Program-made: the position numbers and the translations under genes
In this document: positions 22,921 through 34,750 of the stretch, piece after piece
Layout: each line of letters opens with the position of its first letter
Position numbering within the stretch: position 1 is the stretch's first letter
Notes under the pieces: model-generated
Database searches by the model: none
Told to the model about the DNA's origin: nothing
What the model saw: the letters and a program-made list of their open reading frames with translations, nothing else
Assembly: GCA_030141605.1 (NCBI GenBank)
Contig: JAQGDQ010001406.1
Coordinates: forward strand, 1-42,362
Source: Tubiluchus corallicola
Taxonomy: Eukaryota > Priapulida > Priapulimorpha > Priapulimorphida > Tubiluchidae
DNA: 42,362 bases
Direction: 5' to 3'

Positions 22921-25809
22921 ATTTTCTTAAGGCATTATAAAGTGCGAGTCCAACTATTGATGATATCACAAACTAATGCAACAAAAATATCCGCATCTAG
23001 CTTTATCAATATCAACTTTTATATGAATAAATATATAAGCTTTATATAATACCAATTTGCCCGGCAATCAGCGTTAAATTTTCACAGTCATTGTCTAATT
23101 AATGACATTATTAATTGCAGCTAATTTGTTTGCATTTGTTTCGTAGCTTATTTCAGTCCTGTCTGCATAGTCAGAGTTTTCAAATTTCTGCCCTTATGTA
23201 CAGGCTTTCAAGAGACAAATCAAAAGGCAAAAAATAAGACAAAAATTTTACTCTTCAACTACGTTTTAATGTTCTTTACGTTCATTGGAATTTTCACTTT
23301 TTACTGATCAACAAGTGGTTAATTTTAGTATAATCCGTTTATTTTACTAGGCGTATTGTTGTTTTATAAATACCATGGCGAATGTCTTAAACAGCAGATA
23401 TCAGCACTTCTCTCACATGAACAATTTACATTCCAGAAAAAAAAGCTTTTATTCTCAGATAACATCTCACTGTTGAGTGCAGGTATAATTTACTTAATGA
23501 AAACAAAAATGTTAATCCCCTTGACTCTGCATCAACAAAGATGTTTGTCAAGCATAAAGCTGCTTATATCTAGAATGATCGACGTTAATTCTAAAAGTAG
23601 GCGTCTAGCCACCCACAAATTATCCTAAAGTGTTTTGAATGCGCTGAGCACCAGAACGAAACTAATCCTAGCAATTTAAGCGGATTATCTTTGTAAGAGA
23701 AAGTCGGCGCCTATCCTGTACATCACAAATTACCCTTTTCACTAGATTATGCAGAACGCATCAACAAAGCAGTTAATCGGATAACTGATGTGACGCTTTT
23801 AACAGCTAAACGTCAATTTTGAAAATAAGAATTCATTCAGTTACTCAAAAATCACCAGATAAAAAGAACTTTACAAACGTAAATCTACCGCTTTTCAACG
23901 ATCAAACTTCAATGTTTATCACAATCTCATCAGGATTGGTTTCACTTTATTTTCAGGCACAGATAAGGTTAAACATGATTTTTACCCCTCAAATCGCTCG
24001 CTATCCATTAAACGGTTAATTTTTTACTGTTCAATTTTGATTTAAAACACTCTTCCGCCTTTCTCTAATAGTGAGGGTGGAGGACTAGGAGGGGCTCCTG
24101 AGTGGAATGCGCTAGCGCTTGTTTTGATCAAAATCCGCTAATGTCATATAAATAAAGGGTTTCTTTTTATGTCAAATGCAATGCAGATTTTTCTACAGTC
24201 ATACAAGACTTATTGTAATATAACAATGATACACCAATGTCATGATAAAGCATCTCATTATCCCAGCCTCCAAAGCGGGAGATTGAGGGACTTTGACTTG
24301 ATGCCGCAGGTTTCGAACTTCAGGGGCGCTTAAGATTTCCAAGCTTTTTTGTTTACAGGCTAAAGCTTCTGGCTTGAACGCAGAGGCTCATTTTCTAAAT
24401 GACAGCTTAATTTACAAACACGACTAGCTCGTCTCATCAACAAAAGCTTAGTCCAGGTCTAAGCCGATTAACTGAAAGATAATTTGCTCAAATCCTAGAA
24501 AACAGGCAGCCAGTCAGTTAGCAGAAATTGTCTAAATGATATTTTACAGGGTGAATGGCTTAAATTCTATTAGCCAGGTGACAGTCATTCATCCAGAAAT
24601 TATCCCTTTAGCAGCCAGTGTGGGAATATTTGTAAACATCTAGGGATGATGATAGAAAGCTTCCCGCCTTAGATAAGCGAAATTCCTAAAAATAAATGCT
24701 CATAAGTACATTGTGCTGTTACGAATCAACAAAGCGCTAAATTGTCTTGTTGACTGTTATAAGGCGTGTTGCTTCTTTAATCTCAATTGTTAAGCAGCTT
24801 ATAGGATTAAGTTACAAGATTAACATCAGTCCACTAATAATGCCGTGCTTAGCGCAAACAGTGACCATTGTTCCATCAAGTATTCAGGGTGGGATAATTT
24901 ACTCTTTCTCAGCATTTTAAACAGATTACAGGGGGGGAATATCACCAAAATTAAGTTGAGCTTGAATAACTCGCGATTATATTGCGAATACAAATGCGTA
25001 CCTCATTCTTCGCAAAAATTTATGTTAAGAATTCCTGGCAAAAGTTCGGATAAAAGTGTACACAAAACGAACATTTGACTAGGCCGCCATTGAGAATGGG
25101 CCTGCACCCGCGCCTCTGTTAGCGAAAATTGCCGTACTACAGATGAAACTTGACAAAAGTCCCAAGAGGAGAACGATTGTACACAACACTTGTTTGACAA
25201 TTTGTTTACATCGACAAACAGCGTTCAGCATCGACAAACAGTACTTTTATGCTGTTTATACCTAGTGATGGTATCACCGTAAAGATTAGCTTATTGTGAA
25301 TTAAATGCGTGATTTGCTGCGTTTCGGTCTTAATTGTTCTTATTGAAAAACGGCCGTGGAATGTGTTACACTAGGATTCAGCAATTAGACGGGATGCAGT
25401 AGTTAGACTAAAAGTGTCGAAATACGAAACCAAAATATAAAAACTTTTAGTTACCAATGAGAAACAGAAAATTATTTGAAGCAACGAAAGCTAAATCTAA
25501 AAAAGCTGAATTTCTCGACTGTTTGCTTTGAAACATGAGTTTAGAACATGATGAATTCTAGTGCTAAAAATATTGTGATTGCACTTCGGACAGATTTAGT
25601 CAGATGCATTTTTGTAGTGTCTTTTTTAATTTATTTCATTTTAAGCCCAAGTGCATAGTTTATCGATGCAGTTTAGCGTTCTAGAGATTTGTAACCATTT
25701 CAATATAGATATTACAATTACATTATATAATTCAGTTTTTTGCGCTAAAATTTTATTTACGATGCTTCTTCCTGAATTTTGAATATTAATTAAATTATGT
25801 ATATATTGA
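22921..25809. other. Long noncoding stretch, nothing recognised
   Basis: AT-rich with no gene-like frame; the ATG-initiated frames of 60-90 codons here have no signal peptide, motif or clear splice context. No tandem repeat seen. Confidence 0.45.
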
Positions 25810-26655
25810 CGTAAAAGTGGATAATAATATGTTAATAATAAATGTATTATTATCATTAATTTTTATTTCAGTCCAACTGACCACAAGAATTTTATTTAAT
25901 CCTAATATTTTAATATCACTGCTGTGTAAAAATAAACACAACGTGTTGTTATCATGTAAAAACAAAAGCTAATGAACAACAGTTAAAGTTCTTGTTGATA
26001 TTAAAAGTCTTACTGATTTTTAATAACAGACTAAAACACGACAATGTTAAAAATGTTCATATATGTTTGGTCAATAATTCTACAGCTAATATGTTATAGT
26101 CTCTGTGTAAAGGTGTTCACATTTTTTATCAAGGCTGATAAAATGAAGCTGTCACTAAAAATTGTCACACTAGCGTTATCGTTATGCTTCAGTGAGTTTC
26201 TCTGTGTTTACAAATTCATTGATTCTTCTAGCAGAATCAAGTTCCTTTATCGGACTTGTTTTACAAGAAAAGACTTTTTGTTACCAACCCCCACACTTTT
26301 GCAACTTGTATTACTGACGATGTTTTCAATTAATGCCAAAAGAATTTTCACAATTTGCTGTAGACCAGTCTACTTTTGCGCAATGATTGTTTTCTATTAG
26401 AATATACTATAATGGACCTGTAACTTTCGAGGGTAGTAAAATATATCGCTTCTGCAGAATTTGGTGAAAACATGTGAATGAGCGCAACGACAACGTTTCT
26501 ATCAGCTGACAACCTATCCAACCCAAGGTCAAATACTGTAAAGCTCCATGGCATTTCCTGCAAGATACAAAAAAGTTAAAAAATTTCGCCAAGTTGTTCA
26601 CGGGGAGGCAACTATAAAACAAGTTTAACTTGATTTTCATCATATTCCCCATTTA
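25810..26655. repeat. Inverted duplication, left arm
   Basis: Inverted copy of about 33795-34750. The two arms share promoter-side sequence, both coding exons of a small secreted-protein gene, the intron and 3' sequence. The right arm has about 135 bp extra (33943-34078); the left arm has a few insertions near 26385-26450. The interval between arms (26.66-33.79 kb) holds the satellite, LINE remnants and the DUF268 gene. Confidence 0.85.
26143..26400 (+). pseudogene. Broken copy of the 73-residue secreted-protein gene
   Basis: Exon 1 (ATG 26143 to 26191) encodes the same signal peptide start, MKLSLKIVTLALSLCF, and keeps the GTGAGT donor. The acceptor (TTTGCTGTAG) is kept too. In exon 2 the frame reads QSTFAQ and then TGA, where the intact copy at 34 kb has GGA (Gly). 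Further changes follow (extra bases near 26385-26450, altered frame). The intact copy's stop region is also lost by a deletion of about 135 bp. The copy is thus disabled if spliced as in its partner. A longer in-frame N-terminus from 26044 exists in both copies. Confidence 0.7.
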
Positions 26656-26754
26656 AACAATTTTATCTGCAAAATGAATAAAAGTAAACGCAAGACGAAA
26701 ACATGACAAAAAGGATACATTGAGTTACATGTAATCAACTGGTACAATTATTGA

Positions 26755-26826
26755 CAAGAGAGAGGGGGCGACAGAGGAATGAGAGAAAGAGAGAGAGAAA
26801 AAGAGGGTGAGGGAGAGATAGAGAAA
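26755..26826. repeat. Purine (GA) tract
   Basis: An almost pure A/G run of about 72 bp with only a few pyrimidines, directly at the left edge of the 54-bp satellite. Long polypurine tracts can form triplex DNA; any role here is speculative. Confidence 0.85.
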
Positions 26827-26835
26827 TAAAAATAT

Positions 26836-29800
26836 ATTACTATTGAACTTTTCTGAATTAACGATTATACGAGCCTTCAGGTCACTAGCACCACTACTGA
26901 ACTTTACTGAATTAACGATTATACGAGCCTTCAGGTCACTAGCAATACTTCTGAACTTTACTGAATTAACGAGTATACGATCCTTCAGGTCACTAGCAAC
27001 ACTTCTGAACTTTACTGAATTAATGATTATACGATTCTTCGGGTCACTAGCAATACTTCTGAACTTTACTGAATTAACGATTATACGGTCCTTCAGGTCA
27101 CTTCTGAACTTTACTGAATTAACGATTATACGAGCATTCAGGTCACTAGCAATACTTCTGAACTTTACTGAATTAACGATTATACGGTTCTTCAGGTCAC
27201 TAGCAATACTTCTGAACTTTACTGAATTAACGATTATACGATTCTTCAGGTCACTAGCAATACTTCTGAACTTTACTGAATTAACGATTATACGATTCTT
27301 CAGGTCACTAGCAATACTTCTGAGCTTTACTGAATTAACGATTATACGATTCTTCAGGTCACTAGCAATACTTCTGAACTTTACTGAATTAACGATTATA
27401 CGAGCCTTCAGGTCACTAGCAATACTTAACTTTACTGAATTAACGATTATACGGTCCTTCAGGTCACTAGCAATACTTCTGAGATTTACTGAATTAACGA
27501 TTATACGGTCCTTCAGGTCACTAGCAATACTTCTGAACTTTACTGAATTAACGATTATACGAGCCTTCAGGTCACTAGCAATACTTCTGAACTTTACTGA
27601 ATTAACGATTATACGAGCCTTCAGGTCACTAGCAATACTTCTGAACTTTACTGAATTAACGATTATACGAGCCTTCAGGTCACTAGCAATACTTCTGAAT
27701 TTATGAATAACGATTATACGATCCTTCAGGTCACTAGCAATACTTCTGAACTTTACTGAATTAACGATTATACGATCCTTCAGGTCACTAGCAATACTTC
27801 TGAACTTTACTGAATTAACGATTATACGATCCTTCAGGTCACTAGCAATACTTCTGAACTTTACTGAATTAACGATTATACGATCCTTCAGGTCACTAGC
27901 AATACTTCTGAGCTTTACTGAATTAACGAGTATACGATCCTTCAGGCCACTAGCAATACTTTAGAACTTTACTGAATTAACGATTATACGATCCTTCAGG
28001 TCACTAGCAATACTTCTGAACTTTACTGAATTAACGATTATACGATCCTTCAGGTCACTAGCAATACTTCTGAACTTTACTGAAATAACGATTATACGAT
28101 TCTTCAGGTCACTAGCAATACTTCTGAACTTTACTGAATTAACGATTATACGAGCCTTCATGTCACTAGCAATACTTCTGAACTTTACTGAATTAACGAG
28201 TATACGATCCTTCAGGTCACTAGCAACACTTCTGAACTTTACTGAATTAATGATTATACGATTCTTCGGGTCACTAGCAATACTTCTGAACTTTACTGAA
28301 TTAACGATTATACGGTCCTTCAGGTCACTTCTGAACTTTACTGAATTAACGATTATACGAGCATTCACGTCACTAGCAATACTTCTGAACTTTACTGAAT
28401 TAACGATTATACGGTCCTTCATGTCACAAGCAATACTTCTGAACTTTACTGAATTAACGATTATACGATCCTTCAGGTCACTAGCAATACTTCTGAGCTT
28501 TACTGAATTAACGATTATACGGTCCTTCAGGTCACTAGCAATACTTCTGAACTTTACTGAATTAACGATTATACGAGCCTTCAGGTCACTAGCAACACTT
28601 AACTTTACTGAATTAACGATTATACGGTCCTTCAGGTCACTAGCAATACTTCTGAACTTTACTGAATTAACGATTATACGAGCCTTCAGGTCACTAGCAA
28701 TACTTCTGAACTTTACTGAATTAACGATTATACGAGCCTTCAGGTCACTAGCAATACTTCTGAACTTTACTGAATTAACGATTATACGATCCTTCAGGTC
28801 ACTAGCAATACTTCTGAGCTTTACTGAATTAACGATTATACGATCCTTCAGGTCACTAGCAATACTTCTGAACTTTACTGAATTAACGATTATACGAGCC
28901 TTCAGGTCACTAGCAATACTTCTGAACTTTACTGAATTAACGATTATACGATTCTTCAGGTCACTAGCAATACTTCTGAACTTTACTGAATTAACGATTA
29001 TACGATCCTTCAGGTCACTAGCAATACTTCTGAACTTTACTGAATTAACGATTATACGATCCTTCAGGTCACTAGCAATACTTCTGAGCTTTACTGAATT
29101 AACGATTATACGATCCTTCAGGTCACTAGCAATACTTTAGAACTTTACTGAATTAACGATTATACGATCCTTCAGGTCACTAGCAATACTTTAGAACTTT
29201 ACTGAATTAACGATTATACGGTCCTTCATGTCACTAGCAATACTTCTGAACTTTACTGAATTAACGATTATACGATCCTTCAGGTCACTAGCAATACTTC
29301 TGAACTTTACTGAATTAACGATTATACGATCCTTCAGGTCACTAGCAATACTTCTGAGCTTTACTGAATTAACGATTATACGATCCTTCAGGTCACTAGC
29401 AATACTTCTGAGCTTTACTGAATTAACGATTATACGATCCTTCAGGTCACTAGCAATACTTTAGAACTTTACTGAATTAACGATTATACGATCCTTCAGG
29501 TCACTAGCAATACTTTAGAACTTTACTGAATTAACGATTATACGATCCTTCAGGTCACTAGCAATACTTTAGAACTTTACTGAATTAACGATTATACGAT
29601 CCTTCAGGTCACTAGCAATACTTTAGAACTTTACTGAATTAACGATTATACGATCCTTCAGGTCACTAGCAATACTTTAGAACTTTACTGAATTAACGAT
29701 TATACGATCCTTCAGGTCACTAGCAATACTTCTGAGCTTTACTGAATTAACGATTATACGGTCCTTCAGTTCACTAGCAATACTTCTGAGCTTTACTGAT

Positions 29801-30478
29801 TAACGATTATACAAGCCTTCAGGTCACTAGCAATACTTCTGAACTTTACTGAATTAACGATTAGACGAGCCTTCAGGTCACTAGCAATACTTCTGAACTT
29901 TACTGAAATAACGATTATACGATTCTTCAGGTCACTAGCAATACTTCAGAACTTTACTGAATTAACGAGTATACTATCCGATCCTTCAGGTCACTAGCAA
30001 TACTTCTGAACTTTACTGAATTAACGATTATACGATCCTTCAGGTCACTAGCAATACTTTAGAACTTTACTGAATTAACGATTATACGATCCTTCAGGTC
30101 ACTAGCAATACTTTAGAACTTTACTGAATTAACGATTATACGATCCTTCAGGTCACTAGCAATACTTCTGAACTTTACTGAATTAACGATTATACGATCC
30201 TTCAGGTCACTAGCAATACTTCTGAGCTTTACTGAATTAACGAGTATACGATCCTTCAGGCCACTAGCAATACTTCTGAACTTTACTGAATTAACGATTA
30301 TACGATTCTTCAGGTTACTAGCAGCACTACTGAACTTTACTGAATTAACGAGTATGCGATTCTTCAGGTTACTAGCAGCAACACTTCTGAACTTTACTGA
30401 ATTAACGATTATACGATTCGTCAGGTTACTAGCAGCAACACTTCTGAACTTTAGTGAATTAACGAGTATGCGATTCTT
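26836..30478. repeat. 54-bp satellite array, about 67 copies
   Basis: The unit runs ACTTCTGAACTTTACTGA, ATTAACGATTATACGATC, CTTCAGGTCACTAGCAAT (3 x 18). Most units differ at only a few positions. At the right edge they become diverged (GGTTACTAGCAGCAAC). A higher-order duplication is visible: a private series of variant units, including one unit shortened at GGTCACTTCTG, occurs at 26970-27100 and again exactly 1227 bp later at 28197-28327. Since 54 is divisible by 3, long frames are open on both strands (plus-strand 18-residue repeat NFTELTIIRSFRSLAILL). Many units from about 29100 onward carry CTTTAGAAC, which puts a TAG in that frame, so I do not call a protein. Confidence 0.95.
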
Positions 30479-30609
30479 TCACATTGTCGTCATGCTTGTA
30501 TTGTCATTTGACATAGACAAGTTTCTCATGATCATGTTGGTAACACTCACCTTCGACCATTACCAGCTCCAGCACTGGTCCATTACAGTTAGACAAAAAT
30601 GAAAGGTTA

Positions 30610-31400
30610 GAAATTGGACAACAATAATTTTTAAATACATTGGGAGTCTATGTTAAGCTTTTTCAAAGTGGGCTTCACTACAGCATATTTTAAAGTTTCT
30701 TGAAAAATTCTATTCAGCAAGGAACTGTTTACAATAGTAATAGCTGAATTTATTGCACAAGGAATGCATTTCTTTAACAACCAGGTAAGGTCTTTATCAA
30801 AAATGCATTACGTAGAATTAGAACCCATTATAATTTTCTGCTCATCATCAGTTGTAACAAAACGAAAGTTACTAAACATGCAAGAAGCCTGCATAACTGG
30901 CTTGTCATCGAAATGGTGGAGAATTTCATCTTGTTTAGTCTGCTTAACATCACAATAATGTTAACTTTGTCTGTGAAAAAATTGCAAAAGTTTTCAGCCA
31001 GATCTGGACTAGATGAAGTATCTGGTAATATTGAGTTTCTCATACCCCTAAAGTACTAATTACATCTGAGAGTTACCTAGAATTCGACTTGTGTCAAGAA
31101 ATCAATTAAGAAACACGTTACATGCTTCACGAGCTAACTTGTTGATCTTGTCCGTCTGGTTAATAGAAAGATCCAAATGGATCCCTATGTTATATTTGAT
31201 GCTCGCCGTAGATTTTCCAGTGTTCTACGATCCTGATTTTGCCTCACTGATCTCATCGTTGTATTATGGGGAGGAAGGGTGAATCACTATAGACATTGGT
31301 TGTAACGGTGCTTGATCGTTAATTATGCGACCCATTACAGCATCGAATATGTCATCCATGTCAGACTCGCTGTACCGCACGCTGCCAACCATAAAGACTT
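30610..31400 (-). mobile_element. Decayed non-LTR retrotransposon (endonuclease end to RT start)
   Basis: Minus-strand fragments follow the order of CR1/L2/jockey-type ORF2. They are: SDMDDIFDAVMGRII near 31350; HPSSP-stop-YNDEISEAK near 31280 (the family has WYNDEI, so Trp became a stop); LPDTSSSPDLAENFCNFF near 31020 (the pre-RT linker); and NRIFQETLKYAVVKPTLKK near 30690, the conserved LK-A-V-PLLKK start of the reverse transcriptase. Several stops and frameshifts make it non-functional. It abuts the satellite on one side and a DUF268 fragment on the other. Confidence 0.8.
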
Positions 31401-31440
31401 AAAAAAAGCTGTACCAAAATCATGTGAGTTTATGACACCA

Positions 31441-31552
31441 TCGATTCTGCGCCAATAACAAAACCATGTTTGTCTTCTATCTTTTCTCTGTACATATCTA
31501 AAGCTTCCTCTACGACTTGCATTGCGTGAAACTGAAATGTTCTTTCCTTGTG
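31441..31552 (-). pseudogene. DUF268 gene fragment
   Basis: About 110 bp closely match the DUF268 gene 1 kb away (its residues about 171-206, KNISV to VIGTE), with a 9-bp in-frame deletion and a few substitutions. It carries neither ends nor catalytic-looking motifs, so it is a fragment. It shows that part of the DUF268 gene was duplicated in tandem, same strand. Confidence 0.8.
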
Positions 31553-31559
31553 TCTTTAT

Positions 31560-31800
31560 TTACATTATGCACATTATGGACGTTATTGTCTTCTTACTCA
31601 ACGATAGCTGTTGAGATTTAACTAACAAAATCATGTACACAAAGCTGAGATTCCAGGGCACAGGATCCCACTCTTCTAGTGAATGTGCAATCAGGTTCTT
31701 CCACAAGTGAAGCATAGCACTTGTCAGCTCTGGTGAATCCTGGTTTGCCTCTTTCTTGCATCTATCCATCAGTCTGCGTAGGCCACACAACATACGCGAT
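31560..31800 (-). CDS. Terminal exon of an unidentified gene (partial)
   Basis: An acceptor TTAATTTCTTAG (31812-31801) is followed by about 80 open codons to TAA at 31560-31562, with AATAAA overlapping just after the stop. The sequence is helical and well mixed (MLCGLRRLMDRCKKEANQ, LWKNLIAHSLEEWDP, NLSFVYMILLVK), clearly unlike random AT-rich translation. I recognise no family. Upstream exons on the minus strand were not found before the DUF268 gene's 3' end at 32090, so the exon may be orphaned or belong to a gene with a long intron. Confidence 0.45.
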
Positions 31801-32089
31801 CTAAGAAATTAAACTGAGTTACCTTTTATTTTTTTAGAATAGCATGATTATCATTAAGTCAGCATGCAGAAATCTGATTGCACCCATTATCGTTTATTTT
31901 TTTGTATCTGATTTTCATATGAACATTTTTATGCATAATTTGTATAAGGTGTAATGTAATATGTAAAATAATATATAATTTTTTAAAAGCTAACATTGTG
32001 TGCCAACACCGGAGCTAGTATATTTGGATGAACATTAACACTATGTTATAACTCTTATTTTAGAAATGGTATTGCTCTTTTAAATAGCG

Positions 32090-33370
32090 CTACTTTTTCA
32101 TTATTCTCAGAATTTTTCTTTTCCTGTGTAAAATTGTTGAAACGTTCCAGTTTGCGGTGAGATGTTTTAATCGTTCAGTTCCATAGACTCTGTGCGCATT
32201 CCATGCTACGTAGCTTCTACCACGATCAGTTTCTACATTTAGAAAGAAATAACCTCCTGGTTTAATTAAGCACCAGGCCTGAGCCATGGTCTCCAAATCA
32301 CCACTTGGATTCAATGCGTCGCCATAGCGTCCAAGTCCACTGTGTTCTATTGAAGAATAGCTGATTCCAAAATCAAATAATGGTCTCGGATGTTGAAGAT
32401 ATTGCTTTGATAGGATTTTAGGCAAAATTGTTGATATTTTACTGTGATATGACACAAGATCACTGTAATCCATTGTTGTGATGTGATCAACGTTTCTATT
32501 AAGCAGTAGAGCTTCGATCCATGGATATTCTGTGCCAATAACAAAACCATGTTTACCTTCTATCATTTCTCTGTACATATCTAAAGCTTCCTCTACGACT
32601 TGCATTGCGTGAATGCCATAAACTGAAATGTTCTTTCCTTCTGATGCAGTTTTTTGCAACTGTGACATTATCTCCGGTGTAAACAATTCTTTTCTAGTTT
32701 TTGCATAGTTGGAAGCAAAGTACCATCGTTGTTGTAAAACTAATGGCATTTTTCCATACATTGTAAATTCATCAAATAATTCACTTGGTGGCGCACGTGG
32801 AGGAGGCCATTGCTCAGCTGGTTCCTCTAAATACAAACGCTGCATAAGAGAAAGACAGTCAAACTGTTTATGTAATACTGGATAGTCCAAGCCAGGCGAC
32901 TGTTGAAAATGTTGACTGTTGATATCACATACTTGTCCACAGTAAATATCACTTTTGTTTATTTCACTAAAGCATGGCAACAAAAAGTTTTTTGCGGCTT
33001 TGCTATAATTAAAAGAATTTTTTTTATTGAAGTGAATGTTACCGTGGCTAAACAGCAAAATACTTCGTTGTGCAATAAGAAATAAAACAGCAAGAACTAA
33101 TCCGCTGTAAAAGTATGCTCTTCTCTTATGATATCTGAAAGAAAAAATAACAGATATGACTCCTATCCTCGTCGTTCAAATTAGTGGTGTAACTCGTATT
33201 AGTTGTTATTACACGCTCATAAACTAAGATTGTTCCACCGTCGAAAAGTAAGATTTTGACCTGAACGCTCGCATCTTTTCTTAAAGCACCCTGTTATAAT
33301 AGCTGACATTCTAACGTGTAAGCAACATTCAATAAATAAAACATTTTAAGTTTCCTTACCTGAATGCCAT
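32090..33370 (-). CDS. DUF268-family type II membrane protein (methyltransferase-like)
   Basis: Two coding exons. Exon 1 is only 11 coding nt (33370-33360, ATGGCATTCAG, donor GTAAGG). The intron is 33359-33135, with acceptor TTTTTTCTTTCAG. Exon 2 is 33134-32090. Joined they give 351 residues. A basic start (MAFRYHKRRAYFYS) leads into a signal anchor at about 11-33, then a luminal domain. The DUF268 (PF03269) signature SYSSIEHSGLGRYGD is at 262-276, followed by PSGDLETM, IKPGGYFFLNV (294-304) and RVYGTERL (319-326). The GLGRYGD and KPGG segments resemble the later strands of Rossmann methyltransferases; activity and substrate are unproven. Without the micro-exon there is no ATG before the anchor: the open frame at 33058 begins with TTG. 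Neighbours are the FkbM-like and GT31 genes, which suggests glycan modification (inference). Confidence 0.85.
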
Positions 33371-33436
33371 ATTATGAATGAACGAGCTTTCGTCACTTGT
33401 ATGAATATTATCATTCATTATCATTCCTTGTATAAA

Positions 33437-33790
33437 CTACACTGGCTGCCAACAGAATAAGGGATCAAATGTAACTATTCGTCAATTACGTTTACGTGAC
33501 TTAGTGGAAACGCACCATTGTACTTATTAGACATACTTTCAATTCAGGAAAAATATCAAGCGTAGCATCAGTTTAACAGATAACACTTCACTTTTCTATC
33601 CAAGACTTCGAAAACTTTTGGTAGGCATTTGCGCATTTTTATTGCGGCACCGACGCTCTGGAATGATATAACAAAAGAAATTCGTTCTTTAAATTCTACG
33701 ATAAAATTCAAGAAAGCTGTCAAAACAAACTTGTGTCTCGAAGATTCTAGTGAATCGTTTCGGACTATCCCTCTGTTTATTTTTTTGCGC
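33437..33790 (+). mobile_element. 3' ORF end of a non-LTR retrotransposon (decayed)
   Basis: In one frame from 33437 the translation follows the C-terminal region of CR1/L2/jockey-type elements: LHWLPTE, stop, GNAPLYLLDIL, several stops, then IAAPTLWNDITKEIRSL and KFKKAVKTNLC (family pattern AAP-LWN-LP--IR, FKK-LKT-L). Stops show decay. It ends next to the right arm of the inverted duplication and about 65 bp upstream of the DUF268 start, on the opposite strand. Confidence 0.8.
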
Positions 33791-33794
33791 TTTA

Positions 33795-34750
33795 AAGGGG
33801 AAATATCATGAAAATCAGGCTAAACTTATTTTACAGTTGCCTTCCCCGTGAACAACTTGGCGAATTTTTTTGAGCAGCACGTTGTCTAATTAATGAGTAA
33901 TTAACTTTTTTGCATCTGGCGGGAAATGCCATGGAGCTGCACATGCGTCCCTCCAGGTGAAAAAAATTGAACAAGACCAGCTCTGTTGGTGACGTAGCAG
34001 ACAGTGTAAAGGCAGCTTGTTGTGATACTGTGGTACATAACTATGGTAAAATAAAGCTGTTATTACTACATTACAGCAGTTGACCTTGGGCCGGATAGGT
34101 AATCAGCTGATATAGACGATTGTCCTTGCACACGTTCACATATTTTCACCAATTTCTGCAAAACCGTCGAAAGTTGCAGGTCCATTATAGTATGTTCTAA
34201 TAGATGTGTAAACAATCCTTGTGCAAAAGTAGACTGGCCTACAGCAAATTGTGAAAATTCTTTTGGCATAAATTGAAAACATCGTCAGTAATACAAGTTG
34301 AAAAAGCGTGGGCCTTGGTTCTTTTCTTGTAAACCAAGTCCGATAACTTCATTCTGCTAGAACAATTAATGAATTTGTAAACGCAGAGAAACTCACCGAA
34401 GCACGACGATAACGCTAGTGTGACAATTTTTAGTGACAGCTTCATTTTATCAGCCTTGATTAAAAATGTGAACACCTTTACACAGAGACTATAACATGTT
34501 AGCTGTAGAATTATTGACCAAACATATATGAACATTTTTAACATTGTCGTGTTTTAGTCTGTTAAATCTTAAGATTTTTAATATCAACCAGAACTTTAAC
34601 TGTTGTTCATTAGCTTTTGTTTTTACATGATAACAACGTGTTGTGTTTATTTTTATACCGCTATATTATTAAAATATCATGTTTAACTAAAATTCTTGAG
34701 GTCAGTTGGACTGAAATGAAAATTAATGATAATAACCACTTTTATAAAAT
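33795..34750. repeat. Inverted duplication, right arm
   Basis: Partner of 25810-26655, inverted. Contains the intact copy of the small secreted-protein gene and about 135 bp (33943-34078) absent from the left arm. Confidence 0.85.
34066..34445 (-). CDS. Small secreted protein, 73 residues, intact copy
   Basis: Exon 1 is 34445-34397 (49 nt), with donor GTGAGT. The intron is 34396-34239 (158 nt), with acceptor TTTGCTGTAG. Exon 2 is 34238-34066, ending TAG. The join restores one frame: signal peptide MKLSLKIVTLALSSCF then GQSTFA, followed by a helical, single-Cys mature part containing LLEHTIMDLQLSTVLQKL and KICERVQGQSS. The signal cleavage is likely after FA. A donor-like GTAATG just before the stop and an acceptor-like GTGCAG near 33944 would allow an alternative 3' exon, but the donor is weak. 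A longer in-frame N-terminus starting at 34544 is possible. Role unknown; size suits a secreted peptide or small effector. Two inverted copies, one broken, show recent duplication. Confidence 0.65.

Noticed and set aside
24230-24350. tRNA-like T-loop (GGTTTCGAAC)
   Set aside because: No acceptor stem, anticodon arm or A-box could be fitted around it.
26843-29464. Long plus-strand repeat proteins of 287 and 326 residues
   Set aside because: The 54-bp unit length keeps frames open on both strands; stop-bearing units are common to the right and there is no start context or splice evidence.
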